From Caballeronia ptereochthonis (GTDB taxonomy: Bacteria > Pseudomonadota > Gammaproteobacteria > Burkholderiales > Burkholderiaceae), in assembly GCF_001545075.1 (NCBI RefSeq), contig NZ_FCOB02000012.1:1-64000 (forward strand): a DNA stretch of 64,000 nt. The letters run 5' to 3'. The notes under the pieces were generated by a model. The model was not told the DNA's origin and made no database searches. It saw nothing but the letters and a program-made list of their open reading frames with translations. The translations under genes and the position numbers were made by a program. Shown piece after piece: positions 1-9,623 of this stretch (its first letter is position 1; each line of letters opens with the position of its first letter).

Positions 1-3000
1 GCGCTGCCGCCCGCCGCGAACGTCGTGCCCTTCGTTTGCTCGTCGTAGTTGTGCTGAACCAGCTTGTCACGGTCATCGGTCGCGACGTTATCGAACTTCA
101 GCGTATTGGTGACGGTCGTCGCGGTCAGGTTGCCGCCCGCAGCAACGCCCATGTCGCCGCCCGCGCGCACGCTCGCGCCCTTGAACGTCATGTCGTTACC
201 CGACTGCATCGCCAGACTGCCGCCCGCGCGGATGCCGCTCGTCTGGTTGATCGTCGTGTTCTCTTCCCAATGGTGCTCGGCGTTCTTGGTCACCGATTGC
301 GACGTGTTCGACTGCACCGCATCGACGAGGATACTGTTGCCCGCCGCGATCTGCGCGTTGCCGCCCGCCGCGATGGTCGCGCCATGCACCGTCAGATCGT
401 GGCCGGCTCCGATCACCATGTCGCCCGTCGAGGCGATCGTGCCCTGCGCGCCCACCAGCGTTTGCTGGACGCGGCTGCCGCCCGCCACCGAACTGACGCC
501 TGCCGCATCCACCAGCGTCGTGTTCACGATGTCGTGGCCCGCCAGCACCGCCACGCGGTTGCCCGTGATGCGGCCCGAGGCGTTCGTGATGTCGTTGGTC
601 GCCGAGACAACCGTGGTGCCGTTGCTGCCGATGCTGCCGCCGCGATTCAGGATGTCGGTCGCGCTGATGACGGTCTTCGTGCCGCCCTTGATGACACCGC
701 TGTTCGCCACGCTGCCCGTCGCGTGGATCTCGACATCATCCGCGGCGATCAACGCGCCGCTCGGCTGCAAGTCATTGGCATGGGCTTGCGCCAGATACAC
801 GACCGGCGCCAGGACATGCTGCACGCTGCCGTCAGGGGGTGTGACCGTCTGATCCACCAGCCAGACGATGTCGCTCGTGAGCGCGTCCATCTGCACGGCC
901 GTGAGCGCCATACCCGGCACGAGGTTGAATTCCTTCGCGTAGTTCACGCCGTTGGTCATCAGCGCGCGGTATTCGTCTTCGTTGCTCGTGTAGCCTTGCA
1001 GATAGACCCGGCCGGTCAGTTGCGTGATCTGGTTACGGATCAGCTGCTGTTCGTACACGCCATCGCCCAGGCGCTTGATGACCTTGGACGGATCGAGATT
1101 CAGCGCATTGAGCATGTAGTCGCTCGAGATGAAGCTCGTATAGCTCGTCAGGCGCGGATCGGTGGCGATCAGATACGCCGCGTCCGGTGCGGTGTTGTAG
1201 TGGTACAAGCCGCTCGTCGGCAGCGGGATGTTCAGCGCACCCGTGGGACCGGCAATCGACTGCGGCGCGTTGACCGTCGCACCATTACTTGTGGCCTGTC
1301 CTGTCTGCCCGCTTGCGGTATTGACGTTCGGTGCATTGCTCGTAGCCGCGCTCGTCGCATTGCCGCTCGCGCCGTTGACCGATGCGCCGCCCGCCATATT
1401 GACGCTATTGGCGCTTGTGCCCGACACGGACGCCATCGCCGTGTTCGCCCCGAGCGTGCCGCCCGTTGCGCCCGTGGCGGAATTCGCCGCCGCCACGTTG
1501 ACGTTATTCACGTCGAGCGCGCTGATCTGAACGAGGTTGTTCGCGACGATCGTGCCGCCCGTGCCACCGATCGCCACCGGCGCGAGCACGATCGATGGCT
1601 CGACGACCGGACTCACGTCGCGGTTCTTGTCTTCGTTCCACGCATACGTCGATACGATGTCCTGCCGCTGATACTGGTACAGCGTCTGCCCGATGTTGTT
1701 GACGATGGTGCCTGCCACATCGCCGTTGCCACTGGCATCGATCGTGCCGTTCTGCACCGCGCCGCCAATCCGGATCGCGTCGCCCGCTGCAATCGCACTG
1801 TAGGCGTTGTTCACCGTGCCGACGTTGGCGAGCGTCATCGTGCCGGCCGCGAGCAATTGCGCCTGCTGCGCCTGCGCGCCGCTGATCTGATCCCGTTGCG
1901 TGGTGGTGGTCGTGTCGCGTGCGATCTCCACGCGCTGCCAGCCGTTGTGCGCATCGTCGCGTGACGGGTATTCCGTCGCCGGATCGTAGTTGATGTGCGG
2001 ATCGTAGGCGTCCCAATACGCAACCGTGATCGTACCGTCCGTGTTCTGCGTCAGGCTGTTGTAGTAGATCGTGGTCGGTGTGCCGTTCACGTTCATGACC
2101 AGCACGCGATCGACGGCGTTCGGCCCATTAGTCGTCGAAACGACATCGGCATCGCTATATGTGTCGTATCGCGGATTCTTGTACGGACCGTTGTACATGA
2201 GATCCGTACAGCCCGCGTTCGAATCGCCGCCCGTGGTCGTGCAGGCGATGTATTTCTCGCGCTTGGTCTGGCGCACCGTCTCGACATCGGTCGTCACCGT
2301 TTCGACCGCCACAGCGGGCCGCGTATTGTTCAGCGTGTTGGCCGCGACTTCGATGTTCCCGAACGCCTCGATCGTCGATTGATCGTTGGTGACCGTGTTC
2401 GCGCGATTGGCCATCAGACCATTCGCGTCGCGCGTGGCGTCGCCCGCGATGTTGATGTCGCCGAGGCTGAAGAGGTTCGCGCCGTTCGTGTTGCTGATGT
2501 CGCCGCGCGAGTACAGGTTCAATTGCGACGCCGCCGCCATGACCGCCGCCGCGCCATCGTTGACGATCGACTGCGTGCCGGTGAGCGTCACGTCGTTGCC
2601 GATGATCGTCGCAAGGTTGGTGAGCGTCGCGCTCGTGGTCGTCACCGTATTGCCTTCGATGCGGCCTTGGTTCGTGATCGCGTTGGCGGCATTGACCGTC
2701 GTGCTCGCCGAATTCAGGTCGGCGCCCGCCTGATTGTCGACGTTGCGCGCGTTCACCGTCAGCGCGTTGACCGCCGCGAGCGTGCCCTGGTTGGTGAAGT
2801 CGCCCGCCGTGGTGAAGGTGAGATCGTGATTGGCCTGAATCTGGTTCACGCCGTCGAGCGTGTAATCGCCGTAGATCGTCACCGCGCCGTCGTGGCCCGC
2901 GATGATGCGGCCATCGCCCGTCAGGGTGTTGGTCGTGAGACTCAGGTTCTGATCGCTGCCGATCGCGCCGTTCTGGTTCGCAAGCGCGCCCGTCGTGATG

Positions 3001-6000
3001 GCCACGCTGCCGCCGCTGCCCTGATCGTTGCCGATGCGACCGCTCGTGTTGTCGATCGACGCCGTATTCAAACCGACCGCACCGTTGCCGTGAATCGAGC
3101 CGTTCACGTTCACCACTGCGGCGTTCGGACCGTTGAGCGTGACGTTGTTCGCGCCCGAGAGCGTCGCATTGGTGTTGTCGGCCAGCTGCGCGATGTTCAG
3201 CGCGAGGTCATGCCCCGCAAGTACCTGCGCGCCGCTCGTGTTGGAGAGTGCGGCAGCGCTGAGCGTGACGTCGCCGTTGCCGCCGATCGTACCCGCGCCC
3301 GCCACGCCGCCCGTGTTGCGGTTGGTGATCGAGGCCGCGTCGAGCGTGGTCGCACCCGTTCCGGTATTGGCGATGCGTCCGTTCGTGTTGTCGAGCGAGG
3401 CGCCCGACATCGACAGGGCAGAGCTCACACCATCCGCTTCGATTTGACCGCCGCTGTTATCGATCGCGCCCCGTGCGGCGACGGACACGTCGCCCCCGGC
3501 CTGCGCGAGCCCCGCGCGATTCGTGAACGTGCTGTTCGATTGCGCCGTGAACGCGCCGCCCGAGTTGTCGATGCTGCCGCCCGCGACCGATACATCACCA
3601 TTGCCGCCGATCAGGCCGTCGTTCGTGTTGGTGAGCGCGCCGCGCGCTATGACGCGCGTCCCGCCTGTGCCGCCATTGGCGATCGCACCGTTGTCGTTGG
3701 CGATCGATTGCGCGGACACCTTCAACGTATCATTTGCCTGCAGCGTGCCGCTTGTGTTGTCCAGCGCGCCGGTATCGTTGATCGACACGCTCTGCGCGCC
3801 GACATAGCCCGCGCGGTTGTCGAGCGAGGCGACATCGAGCACCGCCGACGATTGCGCCGCGAGTGTGCCGCCGCGATTCGATACCGCGCCGCTTCTGACG
3901 TCGAGCGTACCGTTCGTGGCAAGCGTGCCGGCATCGTTCGACAAGCGGCCCGTCGTGACCGCCAGCGTGCCGGTGCCGGAGCTGGTGATCGTGCCGTGGT
4001 CGTTCAGAATCGCGGCGGGCGTGAGGCTCAAATCGTCGGCGTTGGTCTGGATCGAGCCGAATGTATTGTCAAGCGTCCCCGAGACATGGAACGTGGTCGC
4101 GGCAGTGCCAGTTTGCGTGATGCTCCCGCGATTGACCAGATCGAACGCCGAGAGCGCCAGCTGAGCGCCGGCAATCGTGCCCGCGTTCGTGAGCGTCGCG
4201 CCCGCCGAAACGGTCGTCGTGCCATTGGATGCGAGCGTGCCGCTATTAAACAGGGTCTGCACCGCGCCGGCGATCAGGTTCCGCATCGCCGTGATCGAAC
4301 CCGCGTTTGCTAGTTGCCCCGCTTGCGCCGTGACATCGCCGTTGCTCGCGAGCAGGCCGTTTGCTCCGTTGTTGAGCAGACCGGCGACCGTCACCGACAA
4401 ACCGTTCGTGCCGAGCGCGGCCACGGTGCCGCCGGTGTTGTCGAAGCTGCCTGCCCGCGCCGACAGTGCGCCGCCCGTCTGCAGGGTACCGTCCTGATTG
4501 GACAGCGCGCCCGAGACGTTCGCAACGAGTGCGCCATTGGTCGCAAGCGTGCCGCCCTTGTTCGACAGCGCTCCGGTATCGATCGAGAGCGTTCCCGTGC
4601 CCGAACTGGTGATCTTCCCGTGGTCGTTCACGATCGCGGCGGGCGTGAGGCTCAAATCCTGCGCGTTGGTCGCGATCGTCCCGTTGGCGTTATCCAGCAT
4701 GCCGGTGACGGCGAGCGCCGTTGCGCCCGTGCCGCTCTGCACGATGCTGCCGTTGCGATTCGTCAGGTTCGACACGCTGATTGCGACCTGATTCCCGCCG
4801 ATCGAGCCGTTGCTGTTGTCGAGCGTCCCCGCACTGACGTTCGCGGTCTGACCCGCGACGATCGTGGCTACATTGGTGAGCGCGGTGCCGGCTGTCACGG
4901 TCGCATTGCCGTTGGCCGCGAGCGTGCCGCTGTTGAACAGTGCCTGGACGGCGCTGGCGATCAGCGTATGTACGGCGGTGATCGAACCCGCGTTGGTGAC
5001 TTGACCCGCTTGCACGGTGACGTCGCCATTGCTGGCGATCGCGCCGTTCGCGCCATTGTTGAGCAGACCATCGACATTGAGCGTGAGGCCAGCCGCGTTC
5101 AGCGAAGTGATGTGAGCGTTCGTGTTGTCGATACTGCCCGCGCGCGCATTCAACGCACTTGCCGCCTGCAACGTGCCGCCCTGATTCTGCACCGCGCCGC
5201 CCACGTTCGCCGTCAGCGCGCCATTGGTGGCAATCGTGCCGCCAACGTTCGACAGGCTGGCCGTCGTGATCGACAACGTGCCGGTGCCGGCGCTCGTGAT
5301 CTTGCCGTGGTCGTTGACCATTGCGGCAGGCGCAAGCGTCAAGTCCTGAGCGTTGGTCGCAATCGTACCGTCGGCGTTGTCCAGCGTGCCGTTCACGGCG
5401 AGCGTGGTCGCGCCCGTGCCGGTCTGCGTGAGGTTGCCGCGATGATTCACGAGGTTCGTCGCGGCGACGTCGAGTTGGTCGCCGTTGATCGCGCCGCCGC
5501 TGTTATCCAGCGTGAACGCGCGCGCGCTCACGGTTCGACCCGCCGCAAGACTGCCCGTGTTGGTCAGCGTCGCGCCCGCGGAGGCGCTCACGTTGCCATT
5601 GGCCGCGAGCGTGCCTGAGTTCGTAAGCGATTGCGTCGCACTCGCCCGCAAGTCCTGCATCGCGGTGATCGAACCCGCGTTGACGAGCTGGCCTGCATGC
5701 GCGTTGACGCTGCCATTGCCGCCGATCGTGCCGCCCTGGCCGTTGTTCAAAAGGCCTGAGACGTCAAGGTTCAAGCCGTCCGCGTTCAGCGAGGCAATTT
5801 GTCCGGCGCTGTTATCCATACTGCTCGCCTGCGCGCCGAGCGCGCCCGCCGCTTGCAGCGTGCCGCCGCGATTGTTCAGCGCGCCGCCTGTCTTCAAATC
5901 GAGCGTCGATTGCGAAATCGCCTGACCGTCCGCATTCGAGACGTTCGCCGCTGCCAGTCGTACCGCGCCGCCCGACAGTTTCCCGCCGTCATTGACGAGC

Positions 6001-7451
6001 GTATTGTTCGCACCTGCGGCGAGTGCGCCGCCTGCGGTCACGGTCGCGCCGCTCAGGTTCATGTCGCCGCTCCGCGCGGTGAGCGTCAGCGCGCCATTCG
6101 CCGAGGTGCTGCTACCGGCGAGACTCATCGACGCGCCTTGCAGCGCCGCGTTGCCGCCCGCGGCGTTGCGGCCCGTCGCGGATATCGCGCCGTTCGCCAG
6201 CACGCCGAGTTCACCTGCGCCAGCAATCGTGCCGTCGCTGTTGATGCCCGCGCCGAGCGTGCCGGTCGAGGCGACGCTGCCCGCGTTGACCGTCGTGTTG
6301 CCTTGCGCCGCGAGTGTCCCGCTGTTCGTGAGCGCGCCCGAAGTCGTCGCGATGACGTCGCGTTGCGCATAGGTGATGCCGCTATTGTCGATGCCGTCGC
6401 GCGCCGATGCGTTGATATCACCGCTCGCGTTGTTTTTTCCGGCCAGCACGAGCCGGCCATTGGACTGGAGCGTCAGATCGCCCGCTTGCGACGCGAGGAT
6501 GCCGCGCGTCGAGACGCCGACGCCGTACTCGTTCGACGTCAGAAAAATGCGGTTCGCGTACATGCCGCCGAGCTGACTGACATCGATCGCGACCGAGGGG
6601 GCAGGACCATTGCCCGCGATGGGCGACGCATTGAGCGTATCGTGGTCCACCTGATTCGCGCCCGCGACCACATTCAGCCTGTTCGCATAGATCGCCGCAT
6701 TGATCTGCACGGCGCGAGCGAGCAAATCGACCTGATCGACGTTGCTCGCGTTGAGGCCCGCGCCCTGCACGGTGATGTTGCCGCCCGGGACGTTGAACCC
6801 GGCGAGACTGCCGTTCGGTCCGAAATTCGGCGTGCCGGTGGTCAGCACGGCGCGTGACGTATTGATGAAGCCCGCACCATCGACCTGTATCCCCGAGGGA
6901 TTGGCAATGATCACTTCCGCGCGCGGGCCGGCTACTTCGGTGTAGCCGCGCAACTGCGACGGCGCATTCGACATCACCTGATTGACGATGATGCGCGCCG
7001 AGCCATCGGGTTGCAGGTTCGGATTGCCGTTGATGTAGCCCGCCTGTTGCGTTTGGACAATGTTCGGCGAGTTATTGAGAATTGCGCCTTGCTTCGGAAC
7101 GTCGAACCGCGAGTATTGATTCAGCGACACGCCCGCGCCCGAGGGCCTCGCGATATTCACCTGATCGAGGCCGTTTTGTGTCTGCACAACGTGCGCGCCG
7201 GACCCGGGCGCGGCGACGATCTGCGCGAGCGAGGGCGCACTCGTGCCGAGGGTGCCAACGAGCAACATTGCGGCAAGGACGAGCGGGCGGAGGGCGAGCA
7301 CATGCGGGGCGTTTCGAGCCTTCGCGGCGCGGCCGTCGCCCGCTGTCGCGCCCACGCCCTGTCCGTGGCCGTGCGCACTCGCGTAATCGGCGACTGCGAC
7401 GAACATCGAGCGCACGCGACTAAAGACGAGTTTGTAAATGCCAGCGTTCAT
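1..7451 (-). CDS. Two-partner secretion exoprotein (TpsA), FHA/CdiA-like filamentous haemagglutinin, 3' end outside window
   Basis: The frame stays open from an ATG at 7451 to the left edge, giving more than 2,480 residues. The N-terminus is an extended signal peptide region (MNAGIYKLVFSRVR) followed by a hydrophobic core ending near LAQIVAAP. A TPS secretion domain follows, with the motifs NPNL and NPSGI. Beyond it lie hundreds of residues of beta-helix repeats rich in G, N, T and A (units such as LDNSGG and ITSSGTGTL), including three long tandem units. Around residue 2,195 is a conserved block of Burkholderia haemagglutinins (LTSDIVWLVDQTVTPPDG). The protein is expected to leave the cell through a TpsB pore and act as an adhesin or contact-dependent effector. 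The C-terminus that would tell these apart is not in the window. The only nearby tpsB is a pseudogene. No clear ribosome binding site precedes the ATG. Confidence 0.93.
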   Translation of the reverse strand, partial: MNAGIYKLVFSRVRSMFVAVADYASAHGHGQGVGATAGDGRAAKARNAPHVLALRPLVLAAMLLVGTLGTSAPSLAQIVAAPGSGAHVVQTQNGLDQVNIARPSGAGVSLNQYSRFDVPKQGAILNNSPNIVQTQQAGYINGNPNLQPDGSARIIVNQVMSNAPSQLRGYTEVAGPRAEVIIANPSGIQVDGAGFINTSRAVLTTGTPNFGPNGSLAGFNVPGGNITVQGAGLNASNVDQVDLLARAVQINAAIYANRLNVVAGANQVDHDTLNASPIAGNGPAPSVAIDVSQLGGMYANRIFLTSNEYGVGVSTRGILASQAGDLTLQSNGRLVLAGKNNASGDINASARDGIDNSGITYAQRDVIATTSGALTNSGTLAAQGNTTVNAGSVASTGTLGAGINSDGTIAGAGELGVLANGAISATGRNAAGGNAALQGASMSLAGSSTSANGALTLTARSGDMNLSGATVTAGGALAAGANNTLVNDGGKLSGGAVRLAAANVSNADGQAISQSTLDLKTGGALNNRGGTLQAAGALGAQASSMDNSAGQIASLNADGLNLDVSGLLNNGQGGTIGGNGSVNAHAGQLVNAGSITAMQDLRASATQSLTNSGTLAANGNVSASAGATLTNTGSLAAGRTVSARAFTLDNSGGAINGDQLDVAATNLVNHRGNLTQTGTGATTLAVNGTLDNADGTIATNAQDLTLAPAAMVNDHGKITSAGTGTLSITTASLSNVGGTIATNGALTANVGGAVQNQGGTLQAASALNARAGSIDNTNAHITSLNAAGLTLNVDGLLNNGANGAIASNGDVTVQAGQVTNAGSITAVHTLIASAVQALFNSGTLAANGNATVTAGTALTNVATIVAGQTANVSAGTLDNSNGSIGGNQVAISVSNLTNRNGSIVQSGTGATALAVTGMLDNANGTIATNAQDLSLTPAAIVNDHGKITSSGTGTLSIDTGALSNKGGTLATNGALVANVSGALSNQDGTLQTGGALSARAGSFDNTGGTVAALGTNGLSVTVAGLLNNGANGLLASNGDVTAQAGQLANAGSITAMRNLIAGAVQTLFNSGTLASNGTTTVSAGATLTNAGTIAGAQLALSAFDLVNRGSITQTGTAATTFHVSGTLDNTFGSIQTNADDLSLTPAAILNDHGTITSSGTGTLAVTTGRLSNDAGTLATNGTLDVRSGAVSNRGGTLAAQSSAVLDVASLDNRAGYVGAQSVSINDTGALDNTSGTLQANDTLKVSAQSIANDNGAIANGGTGGTRVIARGALTNTNDGLIGGNGDVSVAGGSIDNSGGAFTAQSNSTFTNRAGLAQAGGDVSVAARGAIDNSGGQIEADGVSSALSMSGASLDNTNGRIANTGTGATTLDAASITNRNTGGVAGAGTIGGNGDVTLSAAALSNTSGAQVLAGHDLALNIAQLADNTNATLSGANNVTLNGPNAAVVNVNGSIHGNGAVGLNTASIDNTSGRIGNDQGSGGSVAITTGALANQNGAIGSDQNLSLTTNTLTGDGRIIAGHDGAVTIYGDYTLDGVNQIQANHDLTFTTAGDFTNQGTLAAVNALTVNARNVDNQAGADLNSASTTVNAANAITNQGRIEGNTVTTTSATLTNLATIIGNDVTLTGTQSIVNDGAAAVMAAASQLNLYSRGDISNTNGANLFSLGDINIAGDATRDANGLMANRANTVTNDQSTIEAFGNIEVAANTLNNTRPAVAVETVTTDVETVRQTKREKYIACTTTGGDSNAGCTDLMYNGPYKNPRYDTYSDADVVSTTNGPNAVDRVLVMNVNGTPTTIYYNSLTQNTDGTITVAYWDAYDPHINYDPATEYPSRDDAHNGWQRVEIARDTTTTTQRDQISGAQAQQAQLLAAGTMTLANVGTVNNAYSAIAAGDAIRIGGAVQNGTIDASGNGDVAGTIVNNIGQTLYQYQRQDIVSTYAWNEDKNRDVSPVVEPSIVLAPVAIGGTGGTIVANNLVQISALDVNNVNVAAANSATGATGGTLGANTAMASVSGTSANSVNMAGGASVNGASGNATSAATSNAPNVNTASGQTGQATSNGATVNAPQSIAGPTGALNIPLPTSGLYHYNTAPDAAYLIATDPRLTSYTSFISSDYMLNALNLDPSKVIKRLGDGVYEQQLIRNQITQLTGRVYLQGYTSNEDEYRALMTNGVNYAKEFNLVPGMALTAVQMDALTSDIVWLVDQTVTPPDGSVQHVLAPVVYLAQAHANDLQPSGALIAADDVEIHATGSVANSGVIKGGTKTVISATDILNRGGSIGSNGTTVVSATNDITNASGRITGNRVAVLAGHDIVNTTLVDAAGVSSVAGGSRVQQTLVGAQGTIASTGDMVIGAGHDLTVHGATIAAGGNAQIAAGNSILVDAVQSNTSQSVTKNAEHHWEENTTINQTSGIRAGGSLAMQSGNDMTFKGASVRAGGDMGVAAGGNLTATTVTNTLKFDNVATDDRDKLVQHNYDEQTKGTTFAAGGS

Positions 7452-7581
7452 ATTATTGGTTTGTCGGGCGAGTGATTCGAGAAGGCGCTAACCACGTAGC
7501 GCAGCAAACTCTTTATTGTCAGCTTTCCTAATGGTCCACCATAGGCAGAAAACTCCTAAAGCTAACTACGACAGGGAAAAA

Positions 7582-7854
7582 CGCCTCGCGATTGCGAGGC
7601 GCGAAGCTGGGAACGTGCACGAAGAGAGTCCGAGAGAAAACCGCACGTATATTCCCGGAGAGAGAAAAAGAGCGCCTCGCCGAGACGAGGCGCCAAAGTC
7701 CGCTCGAACGGATGGAACGCCGTCCGAGCGGTGCTCAAACCGTGTAACCGGTTTGAGCGGGGGAGCGATAGAAACCGAGGGGCTAATCGAGCGCGCAAGC
7801 CGCGCCGCGCATGGCGCGTGGCGGCCTACTGGGACCGGATATTGATCGGGTCCC
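7582..7854. other. Row of stem-loops in the tpsA/tpsB intergenic region
   Basis: The 424 bases between the tpsA start and the tpsB remnant hold no convincing gene. They contain several inverted repeats in succession: 7582-7601 (8-bp stem, loop GATT), 7613-7648 (ACGTGC/GCACGT), 7672-7693 (8-bp stem GCGCCTCG), 7700-7731 (CCGCTCG/CGAGCGG), 7733-7758 (10-bp stem GCTCAAACCG) and 7831-7854 (GGGACC/GGTCCC). None is followed by a clear U-run, so they are not ordinary terminators. They could be a structured leader of the old tpsB transcript or of a small RNA; which is unknown. Confidence 0.5.
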
Positions 7855-7875
7855 CTCCCCACGAAGGGCAGTCTC

Positions 7876-8256
7876 ATGAAAGCAAAAATACGGCTGGCGG
7901 CTCTACCGCTTACAGCCTTGGTCACTCACGTCTAACGCACAACACGCGCCCACACCCGACGACAAAGCAGCCGCGGCGCGAGCGAATGCCGAACAGAATC
8001 AGCAACTACAGCAACAACGCGATGCGTTCTGACGGTCAAGCGCGCGAAGCCGTGGACCGTGCTCGCCTCGATCGACAACTCGGGCGGCCGCGCGACGGGC
8101 AAGCTGCAGGGCAATCTGAGCCCCGGCCTGGACAACCCGCTCGGCCTCAACGACATTCTGAGTCTCGGCGCGAATCAGGATTTGTACTCAGGACCCTCGC
8201 CGAGCCCTGGCACGCTATCAGCCGTAGTCCGTGTCAGCGTCTCTCGCTCTGCCTGA
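7876..8256 (+). pseudogene. Degenerate TpsB outer-membrane transporter (FhaC/ShlB family)
   Basis: Three fragments in changing frames read as a TpsB protein. An ATG at 7876 starts a signal-peptide-like stretch (MKAKIRLAALPLTALV). After a frameshift near 7925-7930 the reading continues as a typical mature N-terminus (SNAQHAPTPDDKAAAARA, then a Q-rich stretch) to a stop at 8030. From about 8029, in the first frame again, comes a beta-barrel segment (ASIDNSGGRATGKLQGNL, LDNPLGLNDILSL) that matches the FhaC/ShlB barrel start. Homology ends by about 8200. The POTRA domains and nearly all of the barrel are missing, so the gene cannot make a pore. It lies divergent from the large tpsA gene, where a TpsB partner would be expected. 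Confidence 0.8.
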
Positions 8257-8468
8257 TCAGGGAAGTCTCACGATTTGTGTTTTTTAGTCTCGCGAAAAGC
8301 GATCCAGTCTGCCCGGCAGGAGAGTGTCAGATAGGCGCGACATTATCTGTAGACTTGTGTAGCCGTTCGCGATGATTGCGCGACGCGTATAGGGGTCTAT
8401 AAAAGGGTACGCCACGGCGTGGCAGCAGCATAAAAAGCCTTTAAAATCAATTGCTTGGTTTTGACAGA

Positions 8469-8531
8469 TTACTTTCCTTCAGCAGCAAAGAAAGTGACTG
8501 CCGCCCCGCACAGGGGCAGTGCCAATAGACC
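8469..8531 (+). repeat. Dispersed palindromic repeat, copy 1 (degenerate)
   Basis: This is a diverged copy of the element also found near 22.2, 22.7 and 28.4 kb. It keeps the CAGCAAAGAAAGTGACTG core and the CCGCCCCGCACAGGGGCA hairpin, ending in CCAATAGACC. It lies about 60 bases upstream of the LacI-family start codon and points the same way. The 8257-8591 gap holds nothing else convincing apart from a short GCCACGGCGTGGC palindrome near 8411. Confidence 0.75.
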
Positions 8532-8591
8532 GACACGAAAACGGGATCCGGCGAAAGCCGAAGCAAACACCGACAAACCGCCCACCCCCAA

Positions 8592-9623
8592 ATGCCGCCC
8601 AAAAAACCGCCCATCGAGCGCCGCCCCCGCCGGGGCCAAAGAGTAGTGCGCATCACCGACGTGGCATCCTCCGCGGGCGTCTCCCCAATCACCGTATCCC
8701 GCGTCTTCAACGCGCCCGAATCCGTAGCACCCGAAACACTGGCCCGCGTGCGCCGGGCCGTCGCCGAACTGGGCTACGTGCCCAACCGCCTGGCAGGCGG
8801 CCTGTCATCCGCGAAATCGCGCCTGATCGCGGCGATCGTGCCAACAGTCGCCCATTCGCTCTTCTCGGAAACGATCCAGGTCTTCAGCGATACCATGTCG
8901 CGCGCCGGCTATCAGGTCCTGCTCGGCCTCTCCGGCTACAGCGACGAAAACGAAGACCAGTTGCTCGACGCCGTTCTCGGCCGCCGCCCCGAAGGCGTCC
9001 TTCTCACCGGCGTCGCACATACGCCGACGCTCCACGAACGCCTGCGCAAGATCGCCATTCCGATCGTCGAAACGTGGGACATGACCGACGACCCCATCGA
9101 CATGCTCGTCGGCTTCTCGCATTACCGCATCGGCGCGGCCGTCGCCGAGCGCTTTCTCGCACGCGGCGCGCGCCGGCCCGCCCTCGTGTCCGCGAACGAT
9201 CAGCGCGCGCTCGTCCGGCGGCGCGGCTTCGTCGAGACGTTCGCCAGGCACGGCATCGCCGACGTCGCCGAGTTGCTCATGCCGCCGCCCAGCTCGGTCG
9301 CGCTCGGCAAGGAAGGCCTGCGCCGCATCATCGAAGCGCGCGCGGGCGTCGACGCCATTTTCTGCAGCTCGGATCTGCTCGCGCTCGGCGTCGTGTCCGA
9401 GGCGCGCCGGCTCGCGATCGACATTCCCGGGCGCATCGCCGTGTGCGGCTTCGGCGCGCTCGAATTCAGCGCCGACACCATGCCCGCGCTCACGACCGTG
9501 CGCGTCGATGGCAAGCGCATCGGCGCGACGGCGGCGCGCTGCCTCATCGACAGGCTCAATGGCGCGACGGACAAAACCCTCGTCGACGTCGGGTTCGAAC
9601 TGGTCGAGCGCGAAACGCTGTGA
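8592..9623 (+). CDS. LacI-family transcriptional regulator
   Basis: The 343-residue protein has a LacI helix-turn-helix (ITDVASSAGVSPITVSRVFN) near residues 20-40 and the hinge-helix motif YVPNRLAGGLSS. A periplasmic-binding-protein-like effector domain follows (SRLIAAIVPTVAHSLFSE onward) with the typical C-terminal PALTTVRVDG segment. This architecture indicates a sugar- or sugar-acid-responsive repressor, closest in style to gluconate-type GntR/LacI regulators, but the ligand cannot be read from sequence. The basic first 17 residues precede the DNA-binding domain and no good ribosome binding site is visible, so a GTG at 8646 is an alternative start. No metabolic operon adjoins it; the next gene converges. 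Confidence 0.9.
   Translation: MPPKKPPIERRPRRGQRVVRITDVASSAGVSPITVSRVFNAPESVAPETLARVRRAVAELGYVPNRLAGGLSSAKSRLIAAIVPTVAHSLFSETIQVFSDTMSRAGYQVLLGLSGYSDENEDQLLDAVLGRRPEGVLLTGVAHTPTLHERLRKIAIPIVETWDMTDDPIDMLVGFSHYRIGAAVAERFLARGARRPALVSANDQRALVRRRGFVETFARHGIADVAELLMPPPSSVALGKEGLRRIIEARAGVDAIFCSSDLLALGVVSEARRLAIDIPGRIAVCGFGALEFSADTMPALTTVRVDGKRIGATAARCLIDRLNGATDKTLVDVGFELVERETL

Noticed and set aside
36..6857. Long plus-strand open frames opposite the haemagglutinin gene
   Set aside because: They are antisense, codon-aligned shadows of the repetitive, GC-rich tpsA gene; the sequence is arginine-rich with no domain, while the minus frame has clear TPS and signal features.
7566..7925. ORFs on both strands across the hairpin region
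   Set aside because: They run through inverted repeats, lack ribosome binding sites and show no protein-like pattern; they overlap the tpsB remnant on the wrong strand or frame.
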